Source: Methanobacteriota archaeon (GTDB lineage: Archaea > Thermoplasmatota > Thermoplasmata > Thermoplasmatales > ARK-15). Taken from it: DNA of 64,000 bases. A model generated the notes under the pieces. It did no database searches. It was given only the letters and a program-made list of their open reading frames with translations, and was not told the DNA's origin. The stretch is from positions 53,183 through 117,182 of the forward strand of contig WSBC01000008.1 of NCBI GenBank assembly GCA_009758405.1, given 5' to 3'. Positions 41,529-51,424 of this stretch are shown one piece after another. The translations under genes were made by a program, and so were the position numbers. Every line of letters begins with the position of its first letter. Within the stretch, counting starts at the first letter, position 1.

Positions 41529-43167
41529 ACATCCTCCTCCAGAATAGCCTGTTAAGTGCTACTACAGTTAGCGCCATTATAATTACATATATTATATTGA
41601 GAAATACATTTCCTTTAATATAAGTAGCATAATCTATAAGATAACCAATCCCCAGAACTGAATAAACAGTTCCATTTATTAATATATACTCTGAAACTAT
41701 AAGGGCATTCCAGCCACCACCCCATCCTGTTATGCTTCCAGTTATAAGTGGTGGAAATATGCCTGGAAGCAGGACCTTTTTTATATACTGCCATTTTTTG
41801 AATCCAAAAGCCTTTGAAACAGTATCATAATCTGTAGGGAATGATCTTATTCCGGAGAGTACGTTGAAAAGTATGTACCATTGCATTCCAGTCATTATAA
41901 GTAATATGGATGCAATGTTAATACCGAATGGCATCCTTATGAATATTAACACAAAGAATGGGAAAAGTGCAGTGGCGGGTATTGATGCAAGTATTTCAAA
42001 TATTGGTGCAAGTATCTTTTCAGCCCTTTTATTTTCCTTTATGTATATTGCCAGGGGAATTATCCAGGCTAAGGAGAGAAGGTAGGCTATCAGAAGCCTT
42101 AAAAATGAGAATAGAAGTGCTAGTGGAACCACGTATATATCCTGAGGTGAAATGTAAAAATTAATTCCTGAAAAGGCTGCCCTTATTGATGCATAAACGA
42201 TGAATATAAATATTAAGGCTAGTGTAATATAACCAAAATATTTCTTATACTTCCATATGAAGGAAAGGAATCTATATCTCCTTTGTCTAAGTGAGATCCT
42301 TTTAAATATATTAATAATAAAATTAAATGATGGAAGATAATCCAGAATCCTAGCAAGGTAGAACCTTTTCTTTATCTGTTCTTCGCTCAGGCTTTCATAT
42401 TTATATTTTTCAGATACATTGGATAGTGGCCTCCATATAAAAATATCCATGAGAACAATTATTAAAATCAGGGTACCAAGGGCAAGGAGACCGTACGAAA
42501 GCCTGCCGCTTTCCACCATCCTCCACATGAATGATCCAAGGCCTGGTAGTGTATAGTTTATATTACCAACGGAGATTATCTCAGCAGCAAAAAGGAAATA
42601 CCATCCTCCCGCCCAAGACATCATGCTATTATAGACAAGCCTGGGAACCATTGCAGGAAAGTAGAGGTACCTGAATCTTGCCATGCCCTTTAACTGGAAT
42701 GCATTTGATACATTTTTAAGATCCTCAGGTATTGTATTGATGCTTTCGTAAACACCAAATGCCATGTTCCAGGCCTGGCTTGTAAATATAAGTATTATGG
42801 ATGCAATCTCTGCACCTATTCCTGATGGCAGATACATTATTAAAATAAATATCACTACGGGGAAAAAACCAAGGATTGGTACGCTTTGAAGTATGTCAAG
42901 GATGGGTATTAAAATTCTTTCAGCCTTTTTGTTTGTGGCCGCATAAAGACCGTAAAGTATTGAAAAAATTAATGATATTATATAGGCAAGCAACATTCTT
43001 AAGAATGAATATCCTGCATATTCCCACACTGTTAATACGAGTGGGGGTGGGAATATTGCATAGAATGCCACAGTTAAAAGTATTCCCACCTCGATGAATG
43101 CATATTTTTTCAAGATAATTTCCATTAAAGTTCTAATGCCATTCAATTTAAAAAATTTTGTTAAAAA

Positions 43168-43177
43168 TATTTAAATA
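43168..43177 (+). promoter_or_regulatory. TATA box of the TPR giant
   Basis: TTTAAATATA lies 25-34 bp before the ATG at 43202 with no RBS between, so the message is probably leaderless. The 55-bp gap also has to hold the promoter of the divergent permease chain. Confidence 0.45.
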
Positions 43178-43201
43178 TAATCTTTCTTTTTATAAATTAA
43201 G

Positions 43202-46200
43202 ATGTACTCTGAATGGCAATCGAGCATTGAAAAAATTCTATTGGCTCAGGATGATAGATTTAGAAACATTCTTGAGAAGGGAAAAGTATATATTTTGATA
43301 CATCCTCCCTCTGCAGGAATAGAGAATTTTTTATTAACATTACCAGAAAAAATAAAAAATAGGATTAGTATTGTGGATATGGCTTTATCTGAAGAAAAGG
43401 AATTTCCAGATGGTATTATAGAAGGTGGAAAAAACCTTGATACATTTGAAATTAAGGACATTTTAAATTTTGAGGATTTCAGGATCAAGAAGGTTACTGA
43501 AGAGTTTCTTGAAGAGGTAAGAAAATTTGGGAAAAAAAAGGCATTAATATATGCCCACCAGGCAAATGAAATAAAGGGTTGGGAAAATAATATAAAATAT
43601 GTATTGGCTAAATGGATGAACATAGAATATATAATTCCAGGTCTTTTAAATTTGAATAATGAAGAACTTAAGGATAAATATGATTCCTTTTTAAAAACAT
43701 TAAAATTGTTGAGCCTTGATTATGAAAATCTTGGGTTTCATTCAGTATATTTCCATAATTCATTAGATTATCTTGATAAGGATTCAATTTTAGAGTTGAA
43801 TAAAATATTGAGTTCAACTATGAATAATAAAAATTGCCCGGGCATAGTTACATCTATTCTGCTTATTCTCTTTCATAACTATGGAAGCGATTATAATGAA
43901 AGAATGCATGATCTTCTGAATTTATGGGAAAATATGCACAATGATCACAGGAAAATAGTTGCCTCACAGATCTCTTTAGAACTTGGAATAAGAATTAATG
44001 ATGCATACGATTGCCTTAATACACTTGATGGGGAAAAGATAGAATTGATATTGAAAAATGTAGATCCATTTTTCAAGTCATTGGAAAATGAGATAAGGTT
44101 TTCACTGAAAAAAATAGATTGTAAAGAGATTGCTAATTACCTTGGAATTGGCCAGATTCCATTGCCTTGTCAGGAAAATGGAGATCTTGGTTTCCATATT
44201 TCTCAGGCCCTTGAAAAAATTCAAAAATTATCAATGGAGGGGAGCATTGTAATATCTGGTAGGGACAGACATGAAAATGCCTGCATTGCATTACCATTGT
44301 TAAATAGATTATGCCCAGCTGACATTTTCCTCCAGGGTAGGTTTAACGTTATTGGAATGGACTGGTTAATAGGGGATGGAATCCTTCTAGCATTAAATAA
44401 GGATATACAGGTGGGTAAAAAGAATTTAATTGTAATAACGGATAATCTTCCAGATGGTGTTTCATTTTTGGAATCTTATGGACCAATAAAGATATATTCA
44501 AATAATAATATTTATTATGTTTCCTTTTCCTGGGATAATTATATGAAAGAAATAGTTAAGATTTACCTTAATTTCTTTATTCCAGGAAAATTTGGAGAAA
44601 ATGAGGTTGAAAAAATTTCCTTGATCTCTAATAATTCACTTTCAAATGCTTATTCCTTGTCATTTTTATATTCTGCACTTTTAAGTTATGGCTATGGAAC
44701 AGAAGATTCTCTTGGTATTATTTCAAAAAATAATATGAAAGCTTATGTTTCAATGATTTCTGATAAACTCTACCTAGAACAGATTTTATGCCTATATGAA
44801 TGCACCTATTATCCTCTTGGGGAGAACTTAATAGATTATTTTAATCTCAACAAAAATATCCTTGAAAAATACCCTTATGGCTATAAGGTTCCTGATGAAT
44901 TTGCAGGAATGGTTAAAGATTTATTTAATGAAAAACTTGGAGATGAAATTGATAAAAGGTTTTATGAAATTATTGAATACTTAGTTTCTTCAGGATTGCC
45001 TGAAAATTTAATTTTGAAGATTAAGAATTTTGAACAATTTTCTAAAGTGGATCTACTATCGTGGCATAATTTTATTTCAAAGGCCCGATATTCTAGGGAT
45101 TTCATTTATTACATATATAATGTATTTATTAAAAGAAGTGTAATTAATGATGTCATTTCTATAACAACAGTTCATATTCTTGTCAGGGACAAAAATGTAC
45201 CTGGGATATTTTACACGCCAATAAAACTTGCTTTTGAAACAAGGGATCCATTTTTAATTCCATATATATTTGCGGAGTATGGTAGAGAAAGCATTGAGGG
45301 AAAAATTGTTTACTACTTTTTCAATTCATTAATTAATCTTGGATTGTTAGAAAACTTCGAAAAAAGAATGCTGGATTATTTAAATGGTGTTAAACCAAAT
45401 GGGGATGATGATTTTATTTATAACTTTATCAATGGATCTTACCTTATTGAAAAAAAGGATTATGAAGGTGCATCAAGGGAATTTAATGCCTGCATAAATA
45501 GGAATCATCTTTTTGCATATGCATTTTTAATGAATGCTCTTTCAATTCTAAGAATGGAAGGGAATGTAAATTCAATAGCTAGGAAAAAGGAGTTACTTGA
45601 AAGTGCAAAACAAAACATCGATGGCCTGATTTCAATAGATGCTAAAAATTTCCTTTCATATATGCTAAAGGGCTTTGTTTACCAGAGACTATCAAGAATT
45701 GAAAAGGATAGGGTAAGAAAATTAAGCAATACAAACCTGGCAAAGAATGAATTTGAAAGGGGCCTGTCAATTAATGGGCAATTTTCACCATTACTTTCTG
45801 GGAAAGGGGATTGCATTTTTGATATTGGAATGATGGAAAGGGATAGGGAGAAAAAGAGAAAATACATTGAAGAAGCATTAAATGCATACTCTTCTGCCAT
45901 AGATTATGATCCGGGCAATGTGAGGGCAATCTATGGTTATGGTAATTGTCTTCTTGAACTCTCAAAATTTGAAAGAAGTATTAATAATAAGAGGGATCTG
46001 CTAATAAGGGCATTGGAACAATATGATAAATGCATTTCCTTTATTGAGAGGCCTGAGGCAATAAATGGTAGGGGAAATGCATTATTATCACTGGCAAGAA
46101 TTGAGACAAATGTAAAAAAGAGACTTGAGCTTCTAAATAGCGCATTAAAAGAGTATGAAAGATCCTCTTTATTAGATCCTAATATGGTTGAGAACTACAT

Positions 46201-47041
46201 TGGCATAGGAAATACATTGCTTGAACTATCTAAAATGAGCGGTGATAGGAAGGATAAGATTGATAAAATAAATAGGGCAATAAAGTACTATGAAACCGGT
46301 CTTAACATTGATTCTCTAAATACATTCCTTCATTATGGTAAGGGCGAGGCACTTCTTGAGCTTTCTAGAATAACAGAGGGTGAGAAATCCTTGGAGATCT
46401 TAAATGCTTCCCTGAGGGAATATGAAAATTCAATAAAGATAGATGGAGAATTTGTTCATGCCTATAACGGTGCAGGAAATGCATACCTGGAGATGCTGAG
46501 GGAGGAAAAAAACAAGGAAAAAAGGGAAAATTATTTAAGAAACTCATTAAAATATTTTGAAAAGGCAATAATGATAGATAAAAATTATCCCCTTGCATAC
46601 AATGGAAGGTCTGTTTGTTATGCACTTATGGCAAAGGAAGAGAAAAGAAGGAATATAAAAAGGGATTTACTTTTAAAATCGATATCAGATCTTGAAAATG
46701 CAATTAGAGAGGATCCATTTTTACCTATGACCTATCATAACTATGGAAATAGACTCCTTGAACTATCGGAACTTGAAGATGATTTAAAAAAGAGGGTAGA
46801 GCTTATTGAAAGTTCTATAAAAAAATACGAAGAGGCAATTTCCTTGGATCCTCTTTTCAAATATTCTTACAATGGAATTGGAAATTGTTACTACAAGTTG
46901 GCAATGCTTGATAAGGAAAAAAGAAGGCATTTTCTGGAAAAGGCGATTGAATACTATGAAAAGGCCATAGCACTGGATAACGAATATTCTACACCCAAGA
47001 AAAATATAGAGATATGCAAGGTATTGTTGAAAAAAATATAA
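43202..47041 (+). CDS. 1279-residue TPR protein with a degenerate P-loop-like N-terminus
   Basis: The largest gene in the window. Residues 25-45 (V-Y-I-L-I-H-P-P-S-A-G-I-E-N-F-L-L) sit where a nucleotide-binding strand and P-loop would be, but no G-K-S/T is present. Residues about 110-330 are helical with a winged-helix-like piece. Residues about 345-460 are alpha/beta (I-V-I-S-G-R-D-R-H-E-N, N-L-I-V-I-T-D-N-L-P-D-G-V-S). From about 735 to the end it is TPR-like, with a repeat of 44-46 residues instead of 34: G-x-G-N-x-L-L-E-L-S, a charged linker with K-x-x-L-L, A-L-x-x-Y-E-x-A-I-x-L-D-P. At least eight units can be counted. There is no membrane segment or signal peptide, so it is cytosolic. 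It may be a STAND-like scaffold with a lost ATPase, which is inference only. Confidence 0.7.
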   Translation: MYSEWQSSIEKILLAQDDRFRNILEKGKVYILIHPPSAGIENFLLTLPEKIKNRISIVDMALSEEKEFPDGIIEGGKNLDTFEIKDILNFEDFRIKKVTEEFLEEVRKFGKKKALIYAHQANEIKGWENNIKYVLAKWMNIEYIIPGLLNLNNEELKDKYDSFLKTLKLLSLDYENLGFHSVYFHNSLDYLDKDSILELNKILSSTMNNKNCPGIVTSILLILFHNYGSDYNERMHDLLNLWENMHNDHRKIVASQISLELGIRINDAYDCLNTLDGEKIELILKNVDPFFKSLENEIRFSLKKIDCKEIANYLGIGQIPLPCQENGDLGFHISQALEKIQKLSMEGSIVISGRDRHENACIALPLLNRLCPADIFLQGRFNVIGMDWLIGDGILLALNKDIQVGKKNLIVITDNLPDGVSFLESYGPIKIYSNNNIYYVSFSWDNYMKEIVKIYLNFFIPGKFGENEVEKISLISNNSLSNAYSLSFLYSALLSYGYGTEDSLGIISKNNMKAYVSMISDKLYLEQILCLYECTYYPLGENLIDYFNLNKNILEKYPYGYKVPDEFAGMVKDLFNEKLGDEIDKRFYEIIEYLVSSGLPENLILKIKNFEQFSKVDLLSWHNFISKARYSRDFIYYIYNVFIKRSVINDVISITTVHILVRDKNVPGIFYTPIKLAFETRDPFLIPYIFAEYGRESIEGKIVYYFFNSLINLGLLENFEKRMLDYLNGVKPNGDDDFIYNFINGSYLIEKKDYEGASREFNACINRNHLFAYAFLMNALSILRMEGNVNSIARKKELLESAKQNIDGLISIDAKNFLSYMLKGFVYQRLSRIEKDRVRKLSNTNLAKNEFERGLSINGQFSPLLSGKGDCIFDIGMMERDREKKRKYIEEALNAYSSAIDYDPGNVRAIYGYGNCLLELSKFERSINNKRDLLIRALEQYDKCISFIERPEAINGRGNALLSLARIETNVKKRLELLNSALKEYERSSLLDPNMVENYIGIGNTLLELSKMSGDRKDKIDKINRAIKYYETGLNIDSLNTFLHYGKGEALLELSRITEGEKSLEILNASLREYENSIKIDGEFVHAYNGAGNAYLEMLREEKNKEKRENYLRNSLKYFEKAIMIDKNYPLAYNGRSVCYALMAKEEKRRNIKRDLLLKSISDLENAIREDPFLPMTYHNYGNRLLELSELEDDLKKRVELIESSIKKYEEAISLDPLFKYSYNGIGNCYYKLAMLDKEKRRHFLEKAIEYYEKAIALDNEYSTPKKNIEICKVLLKKI

Positions 47042-47072
47042 TGCATAATATTTAATTAATTCTTGAGAAAAA

Positions 47073-47097
47073 TTTATATATTACTACTCATTTGAGT
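47073..47097 (+). promoter_or_regulatory. TATA box and adjoining palindrome before the DUF5320 gene
   Basis: TTTATATA (47073-47080) is followed by the inverted repeat ACTCA-TT-TGAGT (47086-47097). A palindrome directly downstream of a TATA box is the usual place for a repressor site. The gene starts at 47114 after GGTGATGTG. Confidence 0.45.
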
Positions 47098-47113
47098 AAT
47101 ATGGTGATGTGAA

Positions 47114-47422
47114 ATGTTTGGATGGTTTGGAGGAAGAGGAAGAGGCTGGGGAGCCACACTCGGATATTGCCCGTGGACAGGCCTTCCTAGGGGATGGAGA
47201 TGGTACGGATATCCCTATGGTCAGTACTATCAACCCTGGATCTATGGAAGGCAGGAGAATCCCTATCTAGGATATGGTCAATATTATCAACCCTGGCCAT
47301 ATAGCCAGCAACCAGGCACATATGGGCAGTATGATGAAAAAGAGGCCCTTGAGAATGAATACAAATACCTCCAGGAAAGGCTTGAAGAGGTGAAGAGGAG
47401 GCTCGACCAGCTTAAAAAATAA
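47114..47422 (+). CDS. DUF5320-type small protein, Gly/Tyr/Trp-rich with coiled coil
   Basis: A 102-residue protein: M-F-G-W-F-G-G-R-G-R-G-W-G at the N-terminus, then repeats rich in Tyr, Gln, Pro and Trp (Y-G-Q-Y-Y-Q-P-W occurs twice), and a C-terminal coiled coil (about 75-102, E-Y-K-Y-L-Q-E-R-L-E-E-V). This is the layout of DUF5320 proteins, which usually sit next to NifX/NifB-like proteins and MinD-type ATPases, exactly as here. RBS-like GGTGATG precedes the ATG. Its role is unknown; a scaffold for metal or cluster handling has been guessed. Confidence 0.75.
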   Translation: MFGWFGGRGRGWGATLGYCPWTGLPRGWRWYGYPYGQYYQPWIYGRQENPYLGYGQYYQPWPYSQQPGTYGQYDEKEALENEYKYLQERLEEVKRRLDQLKK

Positions 47423-47431
47423 TTTTTTTTT
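47423..47431 (+). terminator. poly-T terminator after the DUF5320 gene
   Basis: Nine T residues follow the TAA at 47420-47422 immediately. Archaeal RNA polymerase terminates on such runs, so the DUF5320 gene may be expressed at a higher level than the genes downstream. Confidence 0.5.
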
Positions 47432-47479
47432 GGTAAACCTAAAATATTCATTCATATTACTCTTTTAAAGGTGTTTAAA

Positions 47480-47896
47480 ATGAGGATCTGCCTAGCTACC
47501 TCAGGAGCTGGAGGAATAAAAGATTATGTAAGCCCTCAGTTTGGAAGATGTCCAACCTTTACTATTGTTGACATAGAGGAGGGAAATATTAGGAATGTAA
47601 ATGTAATACAAAACCCTGGAGCTGTCGCAGGAAGTGGCGCAGGAATACAGGCAGCCCAGATTGTCGTGAACAGCGGTTGCCAGGTTGTCATTGCCGGTGC
47701 AATAGGCCCAAATTCTTATCAGGTCCTTATGATGGGAAGAGTTGACATGAGGGAATGTCCTCCAGTGCCTGTGGAAGAGGCAATAAGGGCATTTCTTGAT
47801 GGCAAATTGAGACCTGCCACTGGAATGGGAGGACCTGGCATGGGAAGGGGGATGGGTAGAGGAAGGGGAAGAGGCTGGGGTGGCGGTCCATACTGA
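47480..47896 (+). CDS. dinitrogenase iron-molybdenum cofactor (NifX/NafY-like) protein
   Basis: A single-domain NifX-type protein of 138 residues (ATG at 47480, RBS AAAGGTG; the upstream in-frame GTG at 47471 adds three). Family motifs are S-P-Q-F-G-R-C-P-T-F (about 20-29), G-S-G-A-G-I-Q-A-A and V-I-A-G-A-I-G-P-N. The C-terminus is a Gly/Arg-Met tail (G-M-G-R-G-M-G-R-G-R-G-R-G-W-G-G) that echoes the N-terminus of the DUF5320 protein. No nitrogenase genes are present. Stand-alone members of this family in archaea are thought to bind Fe-S or Mo clusters. Five bases separate it from the first MinD gene. Confidence 0.85.
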   Translation: MRICLATSGAGGIKDYVSPQFGRCPTFTIVDIEEGNIRNVNVIQNPGAVAGSGAGIQAAQIVVNSGCQVVIAGAIGPNSYQVLMMGRVDMRECPPVPVEEAIRAFLDGKLRPATGMGGPGMGRGMGRGRGRGWGGGPY

Positions 47897-47901
47897 TCAC
47901 T

Positions 47902-48756
47902 ATGAGAATTGCTGTTACTGGTGGAAAGGGTGGAACAGGCAAAAGTACAGTGGCAATAAACCTTGCCTGGGAATTATCTAAAAAATTTAACGTGGTACTT
48001 GTTGACGCTGATGTGGAATGTCCAAATGACCATATACTCCTTTCAAAAAAACTTGAGAATCCAAGGGAAGAATACATATTCAGGCCAAAATTCAATTATA
48101 AAAAATGTATTAGATGTTCACTATGCGTAAAAAATTGCTCCGAGAATGCAATTGTTATGTTCAAGGAGGGTTATCCATTCCTTATGCCCACATTGTGCAG
48201 TGGCTGTAAAACCTGTCAGCTTGTTTGTCCTTCTGATGCCATTGAGGATGATAGAAAGCACATAGGGAACACTTATGTCACACCAGTGAATGAAAGACTT
48301 ACACTTGTAACAGGAATGCTTAAGGAGGGTGAAGAAAGATCTTATCCCCTAGTAATTTCAACAAAAAAAAGGGCAAATGAATTGAATTATGATATAATCA
48401 TATACGATACATCCGCAGGCACAGGAAATCATGTTGCTGCTGCCATTGAGAATGCTCAACTTGCAGTTGTTGTGACAGAACCAACACCCTTGGGACTGCA
48501 CGATCTTAAGATGATATTAAGGCTCCTTGAAAAAGAGGGTAAAAAGGGTTATGCAGTGATAAACAGATATAATATAATTGATGAAATGCCAGAGCTTAAT
48601 GGAATAGAGGTACTTGAAAAAATACCATTGAGTGAGAGGATTTTAGAAAGTTATGTAAAAGGTAGACCATTGTCTTCAATCTTTCCCGATAGTGAAGAAT
48701 CAAGGATATTTTCTGAAATGGCAAATAAATTGGTGGGATTGATATGGCAGAAATAG
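47902..48756 (+). CDS. MinD/ParA-type ATPase with inserted 2[4Fe-4S] ferredoxin domain (first copy)
   Basis: A 284-residue P-loop ATPase: deviant Walker A G-G-K-G-G-T-G-K-S-T (7-16) and D-A-D-V-E (35-39). A ferredoxin insert has C69-x2-C72-x2-C75-x3-C79 and C99-x2-C102-x2-C105-x3-C109. The later I-Y-D-T-S-A-G-T-G and V-T-E-P-T-P-L-G segments are the MinD switch and base-binding parts. Proteins of this kind help insert or move iron-sulfur clusters. It overlaps the second copy by 13 bp and follows the NifX gene by five bases. Confidence 0.9.
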   Translation: MRIAVTGGKGGTGKSTVAINLAWELSKKFNVVLVDADVECPNDHILLSKKLENPREEYIFRPKFNYKKCIRCSLCVKNCSENAIVMFKEGYPFLMPTLCSGCKTCQLVCPSDAIEDDRKHIGNTYVTPVNERLTLVTGMLKEGEERSYPLVISTKKRANELNYDIIIYDTSAGTGNHVAAAIENAQLAVVVTEPTPLGLHDLKMILRLLEKEGKKGYAVINRYNIIDEMPELNGIEVLEKIPLSERILESYVKGRPLSSIFPDSEESRIFSEMANKLVGLIWQK

Positions 48757-49622
48757 TGGTTGCCAGCGGTAAGGGAGGCGTTGGAAAGAGCACGGTTTCA
48801 TCATCGCTCTCAGTACTTTTGAAGGATAAGAATATAGGGATAGTTGACGCAGATGCCGAGGCACCAAACCTACATATAATTTTTGATTTAAACAAGTGGG
48901 ATGAGGAGATTGAGTATAAAAATAAGAGCCTTGCTGTAATTGATTATGGAAAATGTGACAATTGTTTGAAATGCGAGGATGCTTGTGTATATGAGGCAAT
49001 ATATCACAATGAAAGGGTAAGAATAAAGGAATACCTATGCGAGGGTTGTGGTGCATGCAAAGTAGTTTGCCCAAGAAAGGCGATAGAAATAAAAAGTGGC
49101 CTTCTTTCAGGATGGATAAGGATCTCTTCTACCCCCTACGGGCCTTTTGTTACATCTGAACTTGATGTGGGACAGCCAAACAGTGGAAAACTTGTAACAG
49201 AAGAGAAGAACATAGCCAGGGGATGGATAAGAGAGGGTAGGGTGAAAAACCTTATCGTGGATTCTGCTGCAGGTATAGGATGTCAGGTAATAGCATCAAT
49301 GAGCGGGGCTACACACGCCATTCTTGTTGCAGAGCCAACAGAATCAAGCCTTAGCGATTTATCAAGGGCATATAATCTTGCAGTACATTTTAGGGTAAAA
49401 CCCTACATAGTGATAAATAAAAGCAATATAAATTCGGGGTTCAACGGAATAAATGTATTTGCAAGGGAGAATGGTTTAGAAATAATAGGTGAAATACCCT
49501 ATGATAGAGAGGTTCCTAGATCTATGGCCTACAGGAGACCGCTGGTTATATTCTCCCCTAAATCAATTTCCTCAAGGGCCCTGATGGAAATATCAGAGAA
49601 TGTAAAAAAATTCCTTGACTAA
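48744..49622 (+). CDS. MinD/ParA-type ATPase with inserted 2[4Fe-4S] ferredoxin domain (second copy)
   Basis: A 292-residue paralogue of the previous gene with the same layout. It has Walker A S-G-K-G-G-V-G-K-S-T (8-17), D-A-D-A-E (35-39), and ferredoxin cysteines C71, C74, C77, C81 and C99, C102, C105, C109. It then has V-D-S-A-A-G-I-G-C and V-A-E-P-T-E-S-S-L-S-D. The two proteins probably form a heterodimer, as these pairs are always adjacent. The start lies inside the first copy (13-bp overlap). The 3' end overlaps the MFS gene on the other strand by four bases. Confidence 0.9.
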   Translation: MAEIVVASGKGGVGKSTVSSSLSVLLKDKNIGIVDADAEAPNLHIIFDLNKWDEEIEYKNKSLAVIDYGKCDNCLKCEDACVYEAIYHNERVRIKEYLCEGCGACKVVCPRKAIEIKSGLLSGWIRISSTPYGPFVTSELDVGQPNSGKLVTEEKNIARGWIREGRVKNLIVDSAAGIGCQVIASMSGATHAILVAEPTESSLSDLSRAYNLAVHFRVKPYIVINKSNINSGFNGINVFARENGLEIIGEIPYDREVPRSMAYRRPLVIFSPKSISSRALMEISENVKKFLD

Positions 49623-50731
49623 TTAAGGAAAAATAAGAGTATTATGGCAACAAGAGGTCCTATGGAAAGTGTGAAAAATGCTAGAAATACGTTTCCCGTG
49701 AATGTGATTATCGCACCTATAACTGCAGGAACTATTATGAGGCTTGGCTGTGATACAAGGTTGGCAAGGCCCATGGATGTTGCCTCTCTTCCCTTAGTTA
49801 TCTCAGATATGTAGGCATCCAGTGGAGTCCTGTAACCAAATGAGATGAAACCGAGAAGGAAGGCCATATAGAATATTATTGATCTGTCGATAAATGGGAA
49901 AATTATAAGCATGAAAAAGAAGATTATAAGGAAGGATATTGATATCTCCCTCCTCTTTTTTATTAAATCTGAGATTATTCCAGAGGAAGGTATTGAGATG
50001 AGTGCACCAATGGAAAATAGAGCGGATACAATACCTGAATAAACGTAGCTAAGATTGAATTCAATGTGTGATAGTAAAAACAAATATGTAGAGATGCCCC
50101 ACATTCCCCAGAAACCTGAAAACCTTACAAAGGAGGCAATTATAGATTTTCTGTTAATTGCTCCCTTTGCATATGCATGATTAAACTTTTTTATGAATAG
50201 AACGGGAATTGATACAATAAAGGCAAATATAGAAATATAGATGTAAATGGTCCTCCAGTCAAGAATTTGAATATACCCTGGTAGTATAAGATTTGAGATT
50301 AAAAGTGATGTTGGACCGGCAGTATTTAAAAAACTTATTGCTGTTGCTCTAAAGTTAGGGTTCCTTTCAGAAACAAGCTTTACTGAACCTATATAAGTGG
50401 GTGCTGAAAATACTCCCAAGAGGAACATGCTTATAAGGGAGAGCAAATAACTTTCAGAAATAGAGAAAACTATGGTAAATATTGAAAGCATTATGAGTGA
50501 AATTGATATTACCTTATAACCATATTTATCCACAAGATTTCCCATGGGAAGGTTAAAAAATGCATAGCCTATATAAAATGAAGATAATAGTATGGATGCA
50601 TAAAAATAATTTATGTGAAGCGATGTGCTTATCGGTATGATTGTAATGCTGAAAACAAGCCTTATAAATATCTCCGGGAAGGTAATAAGCCAAGCAAATA
50701 TGACTGCAATTATTCTTGATTCAATATTCAC
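49619..50731 (-). CDS. major facilitator superfamily transporter
   Basis: A 370-residue membrane protein with about 12 helices. The MFS motif D-K-Y-G-Y-K (about 66-71) follows helix 2, preceded by N-L-P-M-G-N-L-V. A second loop I-S-D-L-I-K-K-R-R-E (about 257) lies in the C-terminal half. Substrate unknown. It is unrelated at sequence level to the MFS gene at 26555 beyond the fold. The DUF981 gene starts 34 bp upstream in the same direction. Confidence 0.8.
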   Translation of the reverse strand: MNIESRIIAVIFAWLITFPEIFIRLVFSITIIPISTSLHINYFYASILLSSFYIGYAFFNLPMGNLVDKYGYKVISISLIMLSIFTIVFSISESYLLSLISMFLLGVFSAPTYIGSVKLVSERNPNFRATAISFLNTAGPTSLLISNLILPGYIQILDWRTIYIYISIFAFIVSIPVLFIKKFNHAYAKGAINRKSIIASFVRFSGFWGMWGISTYLFLLSHIEFNLSYVYSGIVSALFSIGALISIPSSGIISDLIKKRREISISFLIIFFFMLIIFPFIDRSIIFYMAFLLGFISFGYRTPLDAYISEITKGREATSMGLANLVSQPSLIIVPAVIGAIITFTGNVFLAFFTLSIGPLVAIILLFFLN

Positions 50732-50764
50732 CTGAAAATAAATAAAAAAGGGGTAAATTAATTT

Positions 50765-51355
50765 TTATGCTGGATAGTAGTGTGCAAAACTTACAAGGTG
50801 GTGCAGAAGGGCATTGTAACCGATGAAAAATGCAACAAATGCCGCAACTATTAAAATAATGAATTCAATGTAATAAAGCACCTTAGATGCACCCACTGGC
50901 TTTATAATTAGGATCGGAGATAATAATGCCCCAATGCCGGATGAGAGATAAAGTCCGAACGCTGGAAGGAAATTCGCACCCGTTTCTAGTTGATCCACCA
51001 CCATTGCATATGCTCCAAGAATAACATATATACCAAGTAGGAATGATAAAATTGTCATTAGTGAAGGGTCCTTCCCCTTATAAAACATAAAGGATCCTAT
51101 GAAAAGTAGAAGACCGAACATTAAAAGAGGATCGCCGAAAAGCATGTTATATCCACCGGGTAATGGCCATGTAAAAGCCATCAGAAAACCACTGATGAAA
51201 TCGAAAAATCCTATGGCCATCGCAGGCATTGCTAATTTTTCTTTTGCAGCATCAATTTTCCCTAATGCAGCAAATAGGACATAAAGAGCCACAAGTAAAA
51301 GTCCCATTCCCAGTCCAATAAGCATTATTGCTAAAGAATCTATAAATCCAGCCAT
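50765..51355 (-). CDS. DUF981-like membrane protein
   Basis: A 196-residue protein with about six or seven hydrophobic helices. The segment between helices 2 and 3 (W-P-L-P-G-G-Y-N-M-L-F-G-D-P-L-L-M-F-G, about 64-82) is the conserved part of DUF981, a small archaeal membrane family. It is otherwise uncharacterised. AmiS/UreI channels have a similar topology, but the conserved loop fits DUF981 better. It precedes the MFS gene on the same strand and is followed upstream by the HxlR regulator, 69 bp away. Confidence 0.65.
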   Translation of the reverse strand: MAGFIDSLAIMLIGLGMGLLLVALYVLFAALGKIDAAKEKLAMPAMAIGFFDFISGFLMAFTWPLPGGYNMLFGDPLLMFGLLLFIGSFMFYKGKDPSLMTILSFLLGIYVILGAYAMVVDQLETGANFLPAFGLYLSSGIGALLSPILIIKPVGASKVLYYIEFIILIVAAFVAFFIGYNALLHHLVSFAHYYPA

Positions 51356-51424
51356 ACATTTTTCACCAAAATAAGCAATAAAAATAAATATTTAAAATAA
51401 AAAGTTTAAAAATTTAAAATTGCT

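Noticed and set aside
47480..49622. Nitrogenase assembly cluster
   Set aside because: No nifHDK or nifB-type radical SAM gene is present; the NifX-like and MinD-like proteins occur without nitrogen fixation in many archaea.
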